This document shows positions 1 through 9,762 of a stretch of DNA of 55,765 nucleotides, one piece after another. Source of the DNA: Oscillospiraceae bacterium (lineage in GTDB: Bacteria; Bacillota; Clostridia; Oscillospirales; UBA929); assembly GCA_009777255.1 (NCBI GenBank), contig WRMG01000005.1, forward strand, positions 1 to 55,765, written 5' to 3'. A program made the position numbers and the translations under genes. Each line of letters begins with the position of its first letter. Position 1 is the first letter of the stretch. The notes under the pieces are model-generated. The model was not told where the DNA came from and did no database searches. It saw only the letters and a program-made list of their open reading frames with translations.

Positions 1-1
1 C

Positions 2-661
2 GTTATAGCCTCATTCCTGCGTGAAGCCGGGCATGACGTTAAAACGGCGACGCTGGATATGCCTGAACACGGCCTTACCGCTGAGGTGCTGGAAAAAACC
101 GATGTGCTTATCTGGTGGGGGCACGCGGCGCATGACAAGGTCAGCGACGCGGTCGTCAGCCGCGTCAAAGACCGCGTGTTTGAGGGCATGGGGCTGATTG
201 TGCTTCATTCGGGCCACGCGTCCAAGATATTCCAAACCCTTATGGGGACCGACACATGGAATCTGCGCTGGTATGATAACGGCGGTACATACGAGCGCAT
301 TTGGGTCATTGACAAAAGCCACCGCATCGCCCAAGGGCTGGACGACTGCTTTATCATCCCGCTGGATGAGACATACGGCGAGCGCTTCGGCATCCCTGAG
401 CCGGATCAGCTTGTGTTTATAACATGGTTCCCCGGCGGCGAGGTTTTGCGCTCCGGCTGCTGCTTTACCAGAGGCGCGGGCAAAATTTTCTATTTCCAGC
501 CCGGCCACGAAACATTCCCGATCTATTATCAGAGCGAGGTGCAGACGGTAATAAAGAACGCCGTTGAGTGGGCGTGCCCTGTTTCCAAGGATAAAGTGAC
601 ATACACTACCGGTCAAGTTGAGCCTATGGAGAAAATTGATTTCGGAAGAGAGGGGCTTTAA
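2..661 (+). CDS. ThuA-like (trehalose utilization/class I glutamine amidotransferase-like) domain protein, 5' truncated by window edge
   Basis: Frame open from base 2 ([25 protein letters not shown]...); motifs [28 protein letters not shown] and [12 protein letters not shown] are typical of ThuA-like proteins. Confidence 0.8.
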   Translation, partial: VIASFLREAGHDVKTATLDMPEHGLTAEVLEKTDVLIWWGHAAHDKVSDAVVSRVKDRVFEGMGLIVLHSGHASKIFQTLMGTDTWNLRWYDNGGTYERIWVIDKSHRIAQGLDDCFIIPLDETYGERFGIPEPDQLVFITWFPGGEVLRSGCCFTRGAGKIFYFQPGHETFPIYYQSEVQTVIKNAVEWACPVSKDKVTYTTGQVEPMEKIDFGREGL

Positions 662-2676
662 TGATAACGGTTGAAAACGGGAGGCTGGTCATACGCCGGA
701 ACCGCGAAACGGTATGGATTGAGCCATGGGGCCGCGACGCGCTGCGCGTTCGCGCCACACAGCGCGCAGAGATGCTCGAGGAGCCGTGGGCTCTTCTGGA
801 GACTCCCGACAACAGCGGCGGCGCTCTGCCGGACGCGGAGGGCGCTTGCGTTACAAACGGGAAGATACGCGCGCGCGTCGGCGAGGGACACCGCTTGCGC
901 TTTGAGAACACGCGCGGCGAAACGCTGCTTGAGGAATACTACCGCGACCGCGACGACCTGTCGCGCTACTGTCTGCCGCTGAACATCAGGGCGCGGGAGC
1001 TGAAGCCGGTCCCGGGACAGGACGCGTTCCGACTGACCGCCAGATTTGAGGCTCAGCCCGACGAGAAAATATTCGGCTTGGGCCAGTATCAGGACGGGCT
1101 GCTCGACAAAAAGGGCTGTGTTTTAGAGCTGGCGCACCGTAATACACAATGCAGCGTGCCGTTCGCGGTTTCAAGCCGCGGCTACGGCTTTCTGTGGAAC
1201 AATCCCGCAATCGGGCGCGTCAGCTTTGCCGCGAACATGACGGAATGGGTCGCGGAGTCAACCTTGCAGCTTGACTACTGGATCTGCGCGGGCGACGGGC
1301 CGGCGGATATTCTTGCCGCGTATTGCCGCGCTACAGGATTTCCGCCCGAAATGCCGGAATACGGGCTGGGGTACTGGCAGTGCAAATTGCGCTATATAAC
1401 TCAGGATGAGTTGCTGGCCGTCGCCCGGGAACTGAACAGGCGCGGCCTTCCGCCCGACGTGATGGTGGCTGATTTCTTCCACTGGACACGTCAGGGCGAT
1501 TTCCGTTTCGACCCCGAATGCTGGCCCGATCCGGAGGGTATGATCCGTGAGCTGAACGAGATGGGCGCCAAGCTGATGGTTTCGGTATGGCCGACAATAG
1601 ACAAGGAGAGCGAGAATTTCAAGGCTATGTCGTCCCGCGGGCTGCTGGTGGGAGTTGACAGGGGCATGGGGATGCACATGGATTGGATGGGCAGCACTGT
1701 GTTCTTCGACGCGACGCATCCCGAGGCACGGCAGTATATCTGGGACCGCGTTAAAGAGAACTATATAGACAGGGGCGTTGAGCTGTTCTGGCTGGATGAG
1801 GCGGAGCCTGAGTACGGGCATTATGATTTTGACATACAGCGCCACCATATCGGGCCGGCCAATCAGGTGGGCAACATATACCCCGCCATGTATTCAAAGG
1901 CGTTTTACGACGGCATGAGGGCGGAGGGCAGAACGGCGATCGTTAATCTGGTGCGCGCCGCGTGGGCCGGCTCCCAGAGATACGGCGCGCTGGTCTGGTC
2001 GGGGGATATATATTCCTCGTTCCGCTCAATGCGCGAACAGCTTGCGGCGGGCCTGTCGATGGCGATGTCGGGTATCCCGTGGTGGACAAGCGACATCGGC
2101 GGCTTCCACGGCGGCAACCCCGACGATCCCGCTTTCAGGGAGCTTGTACTGCGTTGGTTCGCGTGGGGCGCGTTCTGCCCTGTTTTCCGTATGCACGGAC
2201 ACCGTATGCCCCACATGCCGCCGAAGGAAGAGTTCCGCAACGGTGTGCGGCAATTCGGCACCGGCGCGCCCAACGAGATTTGGAGCTATGGAGAAAAAGC
2301 CGCCGGTATTATGGAGGGGTATATCCGTTTGCGGAACGAAATGCGCCCGTATCTGCGGACGCTGATGGAGGAGGCGCATAAAACCGGCGCGCCGCCGATG
2401 CGCCCGTTATTCTATGTTTTTCCGCGGGACAGCCGGTGCTGGCAGATCAGCGACGCTTATATGCTCGGCGGCAGCCTGCTTGTCGCGCCGGTGTTGGAGG
2501 CGGGAGCGAAAACCCGCGCGGTCTATCTGCCCGAAGGCGCAAGCTGGACCGAATCCGCCACCGGACTTGTGTTTCAGGGCGGGCAAACCGTTGAGGCACA
2601 CGCGCCGATCGAAGTAATACCGCTGTTTCTGCGGGACGGCGCGCAAATTGCCGGAGTGTCCGCCGTCCGCCCGTGA
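661..2676 (+). CDS. Glycoside hydrolase family 31 (alpha-xylosidase-like)
   Basis: 671 aa; GH31 nucleophile region ELFWLDEAEPEYG, GLGYWQCKLRY, WTSDIGGFHGG. Confidence 0.88.
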   Translation: MITVENGRLVIRRNRETVWIEPWGRDALRVRATQRAEMLEEPWALLETPDNSGGALPDAEGACVTNGKIRARVGEGHRLRFENTRGETLLEEYYRDRDDLSRYCLPLNIRARELKPVPGQDAFRLTARFEAQPDEKIFGLGQYQDGLLDKKGCVLELAHRNTQCSVPFAVSSRGYGFLWNNPAIGRVSFAANMTEWVAESTLQLDYWICAGDGPADILAAYCRATGFPPEMPEYGLGYWQCKLRYITQDELLAVARELNRRGLPPDVMVADFFHWTRQGDFRFDPECWPDPEGMIRELNEMGAKLMVSVWPTIDKESENFKAMSSRGLLVGVDRGMGMHMDWMGSTVFFDATHPEARQYIWDRVKENYIDRGVELFWLDEAEPEYGHYDFDIQRHHIGPANQVGNIYPAMYSKAFYDGMRAEGRTAIVNLVRAAWAGSQRYGALVWSGDIYSSFRSMREQLAAGLSMAMSGIPWWTSDIGGFHGGNPDDPAFRELVLRWFAWGAFCPVFRMHGHRMPHMPPKEEFRNGVRQFGTGAPNEIWSYGEKAAGIMEGYIRLRNEMRPYLRTLMEEAHKTGAPPMRPLFYVFPRDSRCWQISDAYMLGGSLLVAPVLEAGAKTRAVYLPEGASWTESATGLVFQGGQTVEAHAPIEVIPLFLRDGAQIAGVSAVRP

Positions 2677-2746
2677 CATCTCTCATATTGTCTTTCTTGA
2701 TTTGTCACCGCGGATTATGTCATCTGTTGAGATTGGGGCGATTTGT

Positions 2747-3502
2747 TTGAAGCTGGCATCGTGGAACGTAAACGGGCTCAGAGCCTGTCTGAAGAAGGGT
2801 TTTTCAGAGGCTTTGGCGCGTATTGACGCGGACATCGTCTGCCTGCAGGAGACGAAAATGGAGCGCGGCCAAGCCCAGATTGGGCTTGACGGGTATAACG
2901 AGTATTGGAACAGCGCGTTGCGCAAAGGCTATTCCGGTACGGCGATATTTTCCAAACTGACGCCGGTTTCCGAGTCGTATGGGATAGGCGCCGGGGAGCA
3001 TGACGGCGAAGGGCGCGTCATAACGCTGGAGTTTGACGGCTTCTATTTGGTAAATGTGTATACCCCCAACTCCCAGAGGGAGCTTTTGCGGCTTGAATAC
3101 CGTATGCGGTGGGACGACGCTTTCAGGCGCTATGTATCAGGGCTGGACAAAGTCAAGCCGGTCATAATCTGCGGCGATCTCAACTGCGCGCATCAGGAGA
3201 TAGACATTAAAAACGCGAAGTCGAATATGCGCAACGCGGGCTTTACGATAGAAGAACGCGATAAATTCTCGGCTTTGCTGGACGCCGGTTTCACGGATTT
3301 TTACCGCCGCCTGTATCCCGACAGGCACGGCGCGTATACTTGGTGGTCGTTTATGCCCGGGGTCAGGGAGAAAAACATCGGCTGGCGCATAGATTATTTT
3401 CTGGGCTCCGACAGGCTCGCGGGCAGCGTTGCGGACGCGCTGATATATCCTGACATTTACGGCAGCGACCACTGCCCCGTCGCGCTATTGCTCGAGCTGT
3501 AG
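2747..3502 (+). CDS. xth: Exodeoxyribonuclease III
   Basis: KLASWNVNGLRACLKKGF, DIVCLQETK, YSGTAIFSK, GDLNCAHQEIDI, GSDHCPVALLLEL; TTG at 2747 is the likely start (longer ORF opens at 2648). Confidence 0.9.
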   Translation: MKLASWNVNGLRACLKKGFSEALARIDADIVCLQETKMERGQAQIGLDGYNEYWNSALRKGYSGTAIFSKLTPVSESYGIGAGEHDGEGRVITLEFDGFYLVNVYTPNSQRELLRLEYRMRWDDAFRRYVSGLDKVKPVIICGDLNCAHQEIDIKNAKSNMRNAGFTIEERDKFSALLDAGFTDFYRRLYPDRHGAYTWWSFMPGVREKNIGWRIDYFLGSDRLAGSVADALIYPDIYGSDHCPVALLLEL

Positions 3503-3549
3503 CGCATTCGGGCGCACGGAAAAATTTTTAAGGATGGTGCTAAAAAACG

Positions 3550-5427
3550 ATGAGAGCTAAGATTATGCTTGCGGCCGTTTTGGCGGCGCTGCTGCTGACG
3601 GCGTTACAGCCCCGTTTTCCGGCGCGAGCCGCGGACGGAACGCTGTTCATAGATTTCGAGGATGGCACCATTATGGGGTTTGATACCCGCGGCACGGAAG
3701 AGGAAAAAGCCGCCGGAACCGGGGTGCTGACGGTTGTGACGGAGGAGGCGCGCGGCGGTTACTCTCTGCTGATCACCGACCGCACCGACGCTTGGAACGG
3801 CCCCTCAATCAATGTGACGTCCCATGTCGTGTCAGGCGCGTTCCACGACATATCGGTCTGGGTGCATGCCAAGACGCCCGACACCTCTATATTCAGGCTG
3901 TCAACCCAGGTCGGGCAGGGCGGCTCCGCGGAATACCATAATATTCTTATCAAAAGCATATCCGTATCCGACGGGTGGACGGAGCTGACTGGGAGGTTCA
4001 TGTATTCCGGCGACGATTACATAACAGTCTATGTTGAAAACAACTCGTCCGACGCCGAATATTATATCGACGACGTTTATTTCTCGGCGGACGCGGGCGG
4101 CGACGGGATACAGGACAGCATCCAGCTCCCCTCGCTGTATGAGCGCTATCGGGAATATTTTCTGCTCGGGTCCGCGTATAACCGTCAGGACCTCTCCGGC
4201 CAGCGCTTTGAGCTGATCAAGCGGCATTTCAACGTGATGACCGCCGCTAACGCCATGAAGCCCGACACCTTGGGCGGCAGAAGCAGAGGGGAATATAACC
4301 TTGATAACGCCGACGCCATGCTTGATGTACTCGGCGAAGCCGGTATACTCGTACACGGGCACGCGTTGGTGTGGCATTCCCAGTCTGCGGCGTGGCTGAA
4401 CCATAACGACGACGGGACGGTTATGACCCGCGCTGAAGCCCGCGCCAGCATGGAGGATTTTATCTCCACGGTCGCCGGACACTACGCCGGGCGCGTTATC
4501 TCATGGGATGTCGTTAACGAGGCGTTCCAGAACAGCGTCCATGGCAACCCCTCCGATTGGAGGGACGCGCTGCGCAAAGGCGAGGCGCCGTGGTACATGG
4601 CTTATGAAAACGGCGCCGATTCGGACGCCGGGGAATCAGGCGCCGACTATATTTACGACGCCTTTGTGTTTGCGCGGCTGGCCGATCCAAACGCCGTCCT
4701 CTATTACAACGATTTCAATGAAACGGAGCGGGAAAAGCGTGAGGCAATCGCTAAAATGGCGGAGGAGCTTAACGAAAAATGGAAAGCCGACACGCGCAAT
4801 AACGAGCCGGGGCGGCTGCTGATTGAGGGGCTTGGTATGCAGGCGCATTACTGGACCGACAATCTGGAGCCGCGGGATGTGGAGGACACCATTCTGCGCT
4901 GGGCCGCCACCGGCGCGGAAATCAGCATAACCGAGCTGGACATACCGGCGGGAGATTATTCGCAGTTCAAAACGCTGGACTGGGCGGAGGAGCGCAAGCA
5001 GGCGATCCTTTACGCGCAGCTGTTCCGGATTTTCAAAAAACATTCCGACTCTATTGCCCGCGTCACCGTCTGGGGCATCGACGATCCCACAAGCTGGCGC
5101 AGCGGCGGCAGTCCCCTGCTGTTTGGCGACGGCACCGTTGCGAAGCAGACCTTTTACGCCGTTTTGGACCCCGAGGGCTTCTTCGCGGGCGAGTATGACC
5201 ATATCGGGCTGCCTGACGCGCCGCCTGAGGAGGAAGAGCCCGCTTCGCCGCCCGAGGCCGCCGCGCCGCCTGAGGAGGAACCGGCATCTCAGCCCGAGCC
5301 GCCCGCGGCGGACAGCGAAAAAGACGGTCCGGCGTTATATACCATTATCGGCGCGGCGCTCGGCCTTGCCGGTGCGGTTATATTAATAGTCGCTGTGCGG
5401 CGGTTGAAATTGAGAGGTAAAAAATGA
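3550..5427 (+). CDS. GH10 endo-1,4-beta-xylanase with signal peptide, N-terminal carbohydrate-binding-like domain, Pro/Glu-rich linker and C-terminal TM anchor
   Basis: Signal peptide MRAKIMLAAVLAALLLTALQPRFPARAA; HGHALVWHSQ; acid/base WDVVNEAF; nucleophile ITELDIP; linker PPEEEEPASPPEAAAPPEEEP; TM IIGAALGLAGAVILIVAVRRLKLRGKK. Confidence 0.93.
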   Translation: MRAKIMLAAVLAALLLTALQPRFPARAADGTLFIDFEDGTIMGFDTRGTEEEKAAGTGVLTVVTEEARGGYSLLITDRTDAWNGPSINVTSHVVSGAFHDISVWVHAKTPDTSIFRLSTQVGQGGSAEYHNILIKSISVSDGWTELTGRFMYSGDDYITVYVENNSSDAEYYIDDVYFSADAGGDGIQDSIQLPSLYERYREYFLLGSAYNRQDLSGQRFELIKRHFNVMTAANAMKPDTLGGRSRGEYNLDNADAMLDVLGEAGILVHGHALVWHSQSAAWLNHNDDGTVMTRAEARASMEDFISTVAGHYAGRVISWDVVNEAFQNSVHGNPSDWRDALRKGEAPWYMAYENGADSDAGESGADYIYDAFVFARLADPNAVLYYNDFNETEREKREAIAKMAEELNEKWKADTRNNEPGRLLIEGLGMQAHYWTDNLEPRDVEDTILRWAATGAEISITELDIPAGDYSQFKTLDWAEERKQAILYAQLFRIFKKHSDSIARVTVWGIDDPTSWRSGGSPLLFGDGTVAKQTFYAVLDPEGFFAGEYDHIGLPDAPPEEEEPASPPEAAAPPEEEPASQPEPPAADSEKDGPALYTIIGAALGLAGAVILIVAVRRLKLRGKK

Positions 5428-6464
5428 ATAGATGTAATATCCCTGAAATATGGCCGGAAAAAGGCTTGGATACGGCGGACTGGCAGTCCCGAAGAGAGGA
5501 GATCGTCAGGCTTTTATGCGGGGAGGAATACGGGTTTTTGCCGCCCACGCCGGCAGCCCTGACATGGGACGTCATAGAAACCGACGAGGATTTCTGCGCG
5601 GGAAAAGCGCCGCTGAGAAAAATTCTTCTCCGCGCCGAATTGGAAAACGGAAACAGCTTCGCATTCCCCGTCAGCGTAACAATCCCCAACGCCGGCCGGC
5701 CCGTGCCGTTCTTTGTGCATATCAGCTTTTCTGCGGATGTGCCGGACAGGTATATGCCGAGCGAGGAGATTATTGACAGCGGCTTTGGGGTGCTGTCGTT
5801 CTGCTATGAGGATGTTTGCGCCGACAACGGCGATTTCCTGAGCGGATTGGCCGGAGCGCTGGAGTTGGACGGCAACGCGGCTTGCGGTAAAATCGCTTTA
5901 TGGGCGTGGGCGGCCGTGAGGGTCATGGATTATGCCGCGACCTTGCCGGAGCTGGATAAGTCCCGCGCCGCTGTTGTCGGACATTCCCGCTTAGGGAAAA
6001 CCGCGCTGCTTGCCGGAGCCGTTGATACCCGATTCTCCTTTGTAATCTCGAACGAATCGGGGTGCTGCGGAGCGGCGGTCAGCAGAGGCAAGAAGGGCGA
6101 AACCATCCGGAATATTACAGACGCGTTCCCGTATTGGTTCCGCGACGGTTTTAGGCAGTACGCGGAAAAAGAACCGCCCTTCGACCAGCATTTTCTGCTG
6201 GCGGCGGCGGCTCCGCGTTATGTCTACGTCGCGTCAGCGGCCGGCGACGAATGGGCCGGCCCTGAGCATGAGTTTCTCTCCTGCGTGCTGGCGGGAAAGG
6301 TGTGGGAAGCGCTGGGGCTTGAGGGCTTTGTCTGTAAAGGCGAAAGACCCGTGACAGGCGAGCCCTGCCATAACGGGCATATAGGCTATCATATAAGGGA
6401 CGGGGCGCATTATCTCAGCCGTGAGGACTGGCGGCAGTTCATGCGGTTTATCAGCCGCAAATAG
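5424..6464 (+). CDS. CE15-like (glucuronoyl esterase-like) alpha/beta hydrolase, no signal peptide
   Basis: Nucleophile elbow VVGHSRLGKTALLAGAVD, later HIRDGAHYLSREDW; overlaps the xylanase stop by 4 nt (ATGA). Confidence 0.75.
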   Translation: MNRCNIPEIWPEKGLDTADWQSRREEIVRLLCGEEYGFLPPTPAALTWDVIETDEDFCAGKAPLRKILLRAELENGNSFAFPVSVTIPNAGRPVPFFVHISFSADVPDRYMPSEEIIDSGFGVLSFCYEDVCADNGDFLSGLAGALELDGNAACGKIALWAWAAVRVMDYAATLPELDKSRAAVVGHSRLGKTALLAGAVDTRFSFVISNESGCCGAAVSRGKKGETIRNITDAFPYWFRDGFRQYAEKEPPFDQHFLLAAAAPRYVYVASAAGDEWAGPEHEFLSCVLAGKVWEALGLEGFVCKGERPVTGEPCHNGHIGYHIRDGAHYLSREDWRQFMRFISRK

Positions 6465-6484
6465 CTAAAAGCATACCATATATG

Positions 6485-6952
6485 TCATGTGATGGGGATT
6501 CCGCTGTCGGGGATTATAACGTCGTTCAGCTTGGAAAAATCAAAATTAAGTTTACCCTCTTTTTCAAACAGCTCCAGCGCGATGTTCTCCGTCTGGTCGT
6601 CTGTCATGCGGCATTGCCCGTTTATACGGGCGCCCTCGTCTGTTTTCAGCGTTTGGGTGGCGATACCGCCCTCCACATACGCCGTTGAGGTCAGGTGTAT
6701 CGTAGCGTCACAGCAAACGATGCCTTTTACCTTGCCTGAGATCTCGATTTTATTTGCCCGGATATTTCCGATAACGCTGCCGGTTTCGTCAATCACCAGT
6801 AAACCGTCAAGATTTATGTCGCCCAAGTATGTTCCTCTAATTATGACTGTTTCAGAACCTGTAAGGTTGGCCGATTCCAACTTCACACCAGGTCCGATCA
6901 CTGTAGTTGAAGTAATAACAGCGTCCTTCGCGTTAGCTTTTTTTCTTGCCAC
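6485..6952 (-). CDS. Bactofilin-family polymer-forming protein
   Basis: Repetitive beta-helix IIRGTYLGDINLDGLLVIDETGSVIGNIRANKIEISGKVKGIVCCDATIHLTSTAYVEGGI. Confidence 0.85.
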   Translation of the reverse strand: MARKKANAKDAVITSTTVIGPGVKLESANLTGSETVIIRGTYLGDINLDGLLVIDETGSVIGNIRANKIEISGKVKGIVCCDATIHLTSTAYVEGGIATQTLKTDEGARINGQCRMTDDQTENIALELFEKEGKLNFDFSKLNDVIIPDSGIPIT

Positions 6953-7114
6953 AGCTAATCAACCCTCCAATATGTCAGAATTTGTTCCCTATTATAACAG
7001 ACATATGCCTGTATTGCAAGATTAAACATTCATATTCAAAAAATGTTGTCAGAAAAAAATAAAAAGTGGTTATACGGGCGCGGATGTGCCGGCAAATAAT
7101 TAACTGAAAGGCGG

Positions 7115-9439
7115 ATGACTGTGAATAACGTCCTATCTCTAAACGGCAAATGGTCGCTGCGGTTCTATCCCGAGCAGGGGAAAACGCCGGAAACGCCGGA
7201 GGAGCTGCGCGGCCTGAACCTTACGGCGATTGACGCGGATGTCCCGGGTAATGTCGAGCTTGATCTTATGGCCGCCGGACTTGCCGGGGACCCGTACTTC
7301 GGGACAAATTCCCTCTCATACCGCAAATACGAGTTTTATTCCTGGTGGTTTGAGCGCGGGTTTGATATTCCCGCGGGATTTGCGGGCGAGGATATATTTA
7401 TCCGTTTTGACGGGCTTGACACCTATGGCACAGTATTTATTAACGGCGCCAAAGCGGGCTGCGCGGACAATATGCTGATTCCCCACGAGTTTGACATAAC
7501 AAGCCACGCGAAGCCCGGTGAGAGAAATACAGTCGCCGTCCACATCGCCTCGGCGGTCAACAAAGCCCGGCGGGAATATTTTCCGGCCGGGGTGCGCACA
7601 TGGGAGCCGCTGACCGATGAGTACGCCGTCGTCCGCAAGCCCGCCCACAGCTTCGGCTGGGATATTTCGGCGCGCATGATGTCGGCGGGGATGTGGCGGG
7701 ACGTGACGGTTTTTACCCGCGGCCGGACGGCTATTACAGAGGTGTATTACTCCGTGCCGGACGTCGGCCCATACTCGGCGGACCTCAATGTCTTTTACCG
7801 GTTCAACACCGACGACCCATTTTTGGAGGGGTTCTCCGTCCGCGTGGACGGTGTCTGCGGGGAAAGCCGCTTTACGGCGGAAGCCCCGACGATATTTGTT
7901 TCAAACAAGCTGCAAATAAAAATCAGCGGCCCAAAGTTGTGGTGGCCGGTGGGATATGGAGAGCAAAGCCTTTACAAAGTGACATTCACCCTGCTGCATC
8001 ATGGAGAGATTGCGGATACGCGGACAGAAAGCATCGGTATCCGAAGGGTGGAGCTGGAGAGGGCTTACGGCGGGGCCGGCGCTAATCAGTTCCGGTTTGT
8101 TGTCAACGGGGTTCCCGTCATGGCAAGGGGGACGAACTGGGTGCATCTCGACTGCCTGCACAGCCGCGATAAGGAACGGCTTCCGGCGGCCCACGAGATG
8201 CTGCGCGGCTTAAACTGCAACATGATACGCATGTGGGGCGGCAATGTTTATGAATGTGACGAATTTTATGATTTATGTGACCGGCACGGTATTATGGTCT
8301 GGCAGGATTTTTCCTTGGCCTGCGCCTTATACAGCCAGTATGAGGAGTTTGATAAGATAATCGGCAAAGAGGCGGCATCCGTTATTATCCGCTTGCGCAA
8401 CCATCCCAGCGTCGTACTCTGGGCGGGCGACAATGAGATCGACGTCATGTACGCGTTGCTGGGCCACGCTTATCCCCACGGCAGGTATAACAGGGTGACA
8501 AGGGAAACGTTGCCGCGCGCCGTGATGATGCACGACCCTTACCGCGAATATCTGCCCAGCTCTCCGCTGATCGAGGGCAACTACCCTGACGACAGCGAAA
8601 TGCCGGAGCAGCATAACTACGGCCCGCGCGATTACTATAAAGGCGATTTCCACAGGCTTTGCAAAGCGCATTTTATCAGCGAGATCAGCTATCACGGCTG
8701 TCCCGCCGCTTCCAGCCTGCGTAAATTCATTCCCGAGGACGAGCTTTGGCCTTTCTCTGAGGACAGCCCATCGTGGCGTATGCACAACACGGAATATATA
8801 ACGGGGCTGAAACGCGATTATGACCGCAACGTATTGATGTTCAAGCAGGTCAAGGTTCTGTTCGGCTCAATACCGGAGGAGCTGGGCGAATTTATCGCGG
8901 CTTCGCAAATATCACAGGCCGAGGCGCTGAAATTCCTGATTGAAAACACACGGGCGCAGAAATGGCGCAAAACCGGAATGCTATGGTGGAATCTCGCCGA
9001 CGGCTGGCCTCAGCTCTCCGACGCCGTGGCGGATTATTACAACCGCAAAAAGCTGGCGTTTTATTACGTCCGGCGCGCGCAGCAGCCGCTGCATATCATC
9101 ATCGGCGAATCGGAGGGCTGGCGGCATAAGGTGTGCCTTTGCAACGATACGCGCGAGCGGCACAGCGTCGGCTATAAAATAACCGACCATGACGCCGGAG
9201 AGGTCGTTTTAGAGGGGACGGCGGACGTTGAGGCAAACGAGAATCTGTTTCTGCCGGCGCTCGAATCCCTGCCGGGCCGGAAAAAGCTGTACCTCATCGA
9301 GTGGGAAGCGGACGGCAGACGGTATGGCAGCCACTATATCAACGGGTTCCCGCCGATGGACCTGACGCAGTACAAGGGATGGCTGAAAGCAATCAGCGGG
9401 CTTCCCGAGCCGTTTGACGCCGGCGCGTGTTTTATATGA
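7115..9439 (+). CDS. Glycoside hydrolase family 2, beta-mannosidase-like
   Basis: LSLNGKWSLRFYPEQG, DVPGNVELDLMAAGL, DTYGTVFINGAK, NMIRMWGGNVYECDEFYDLCDRHGIMVWQDF, WAGDNEID. Confidence 0.87.
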   Translation: MTVNNVLSLNGKWSLRFYPEQGKTPETPEELRGLNLTAIDADVPGNVELDLMAAGLAGDPYFGTNSLSYRKYEFYSWWFERGFDIPAGFAGEDIFIRFDGLDTYGTVFINGAKAGCADNMLIPHEFDITSHAKPGERNTVAVHIASAVNKARREYFPAGVRTWEPLTDEYAVVRKPAHSFGWDISARMMSAGMWRDVTVFTRGRTAITEVYYSVPDVGPYSADLNVFYRFNTDDPFLEGFSVRVDGVCGESRFTAEAPTIFVSNKLQIKISGPKLWWPVGYGEQSLYKVTFTLLHHGEIADTRTESIGIRRVELERAYGGAGANQFRFVVNGVPVMARGTNWVHLDCLHSRDKERLPAAHEMLRGLNCNMIRMWGGNVYECDEFYDLCDRHGIMVWQDFSLACALYSQYEEFDKIIGKEAASVIIRLRNHPSVVLWAGDNEIDVMYALLGHAYPHGRYNRVTRETLPRAVMMHDPYREYLPSSPLIEGNYPDDSEMPEQHNYGPRDYYKGDFHRLCKAHFISEISYHGCPAASSLRKFIPEDELWPFSEDSPSWRMHNTEYITGLKRDYDRNVLMFKQVKVLFGSIPEELGEFIAASQISQAEALKFLIENTRAQKWRKTGMLWWNLADGWPQLSDAVADYYNRKKLAFYYVRRAQQPLHIIIGESEGWRHKVCLCNDTRERHSVGYKITDHDAGEVVLEGTADVEANENLFLPALESLPGRKKLYLIEWEADGRRYGSHYINGFPPMDLTQYKGWLKAISGLPEPFDAGACFI

Positions 9440-9517
9440 AAAAGAATTTACGCCCGATTACCGTTAACCACAAAGTCAGTATTCCAAATTTATACGCACG
9501 GCTTACGGAGGTATAGA

Positions 9518-9762
9518 ATGGATACGTTTCAGGGGATGACGCGGGAGCGTCTTTGCGAAATATTGGAGGGCATCAAAAATGTCCGCGCCGCCGTTTTCGG
9601 CGATTTATGTGTTGACATTTACTGGCACGCCGATATGCGCAGAGCTGTCCCGCGAAACGCCGCATTTCGCTATGCCGGTGGTGGAGGAACGCGTATCACT
9701 GGGCGGCGGCGGGAATGTGGCGGCCAATATGGCGGCGCTCTTAGATAACGCGCCGCGTTATC
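9518..9762 (+). pseudogene. Remnant of a PfkB-family sugar kinase, frameshifted and 3' truncated
   Basis: Frame 2 gives ...VRAAVFGDLCVDIYWHADM; the next frame gives ...ELSRETPHFAMPVVEERVSLGGGGNVAANMAALLDN. Joined, they reconstruct a PfkB N-terminus; a frameshift lies near 9635-9645 and the rest of the kinase is missing. Confidence 0.75.
9744..9762. repeat. Perfect 9-bp inverted repeat GATAACGCG-C-CGCGTTATC
   Basis: Read directly; at the junction between the kinase remnant and the 3' end of the minus-strand ORF. Confidence 0.85.
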
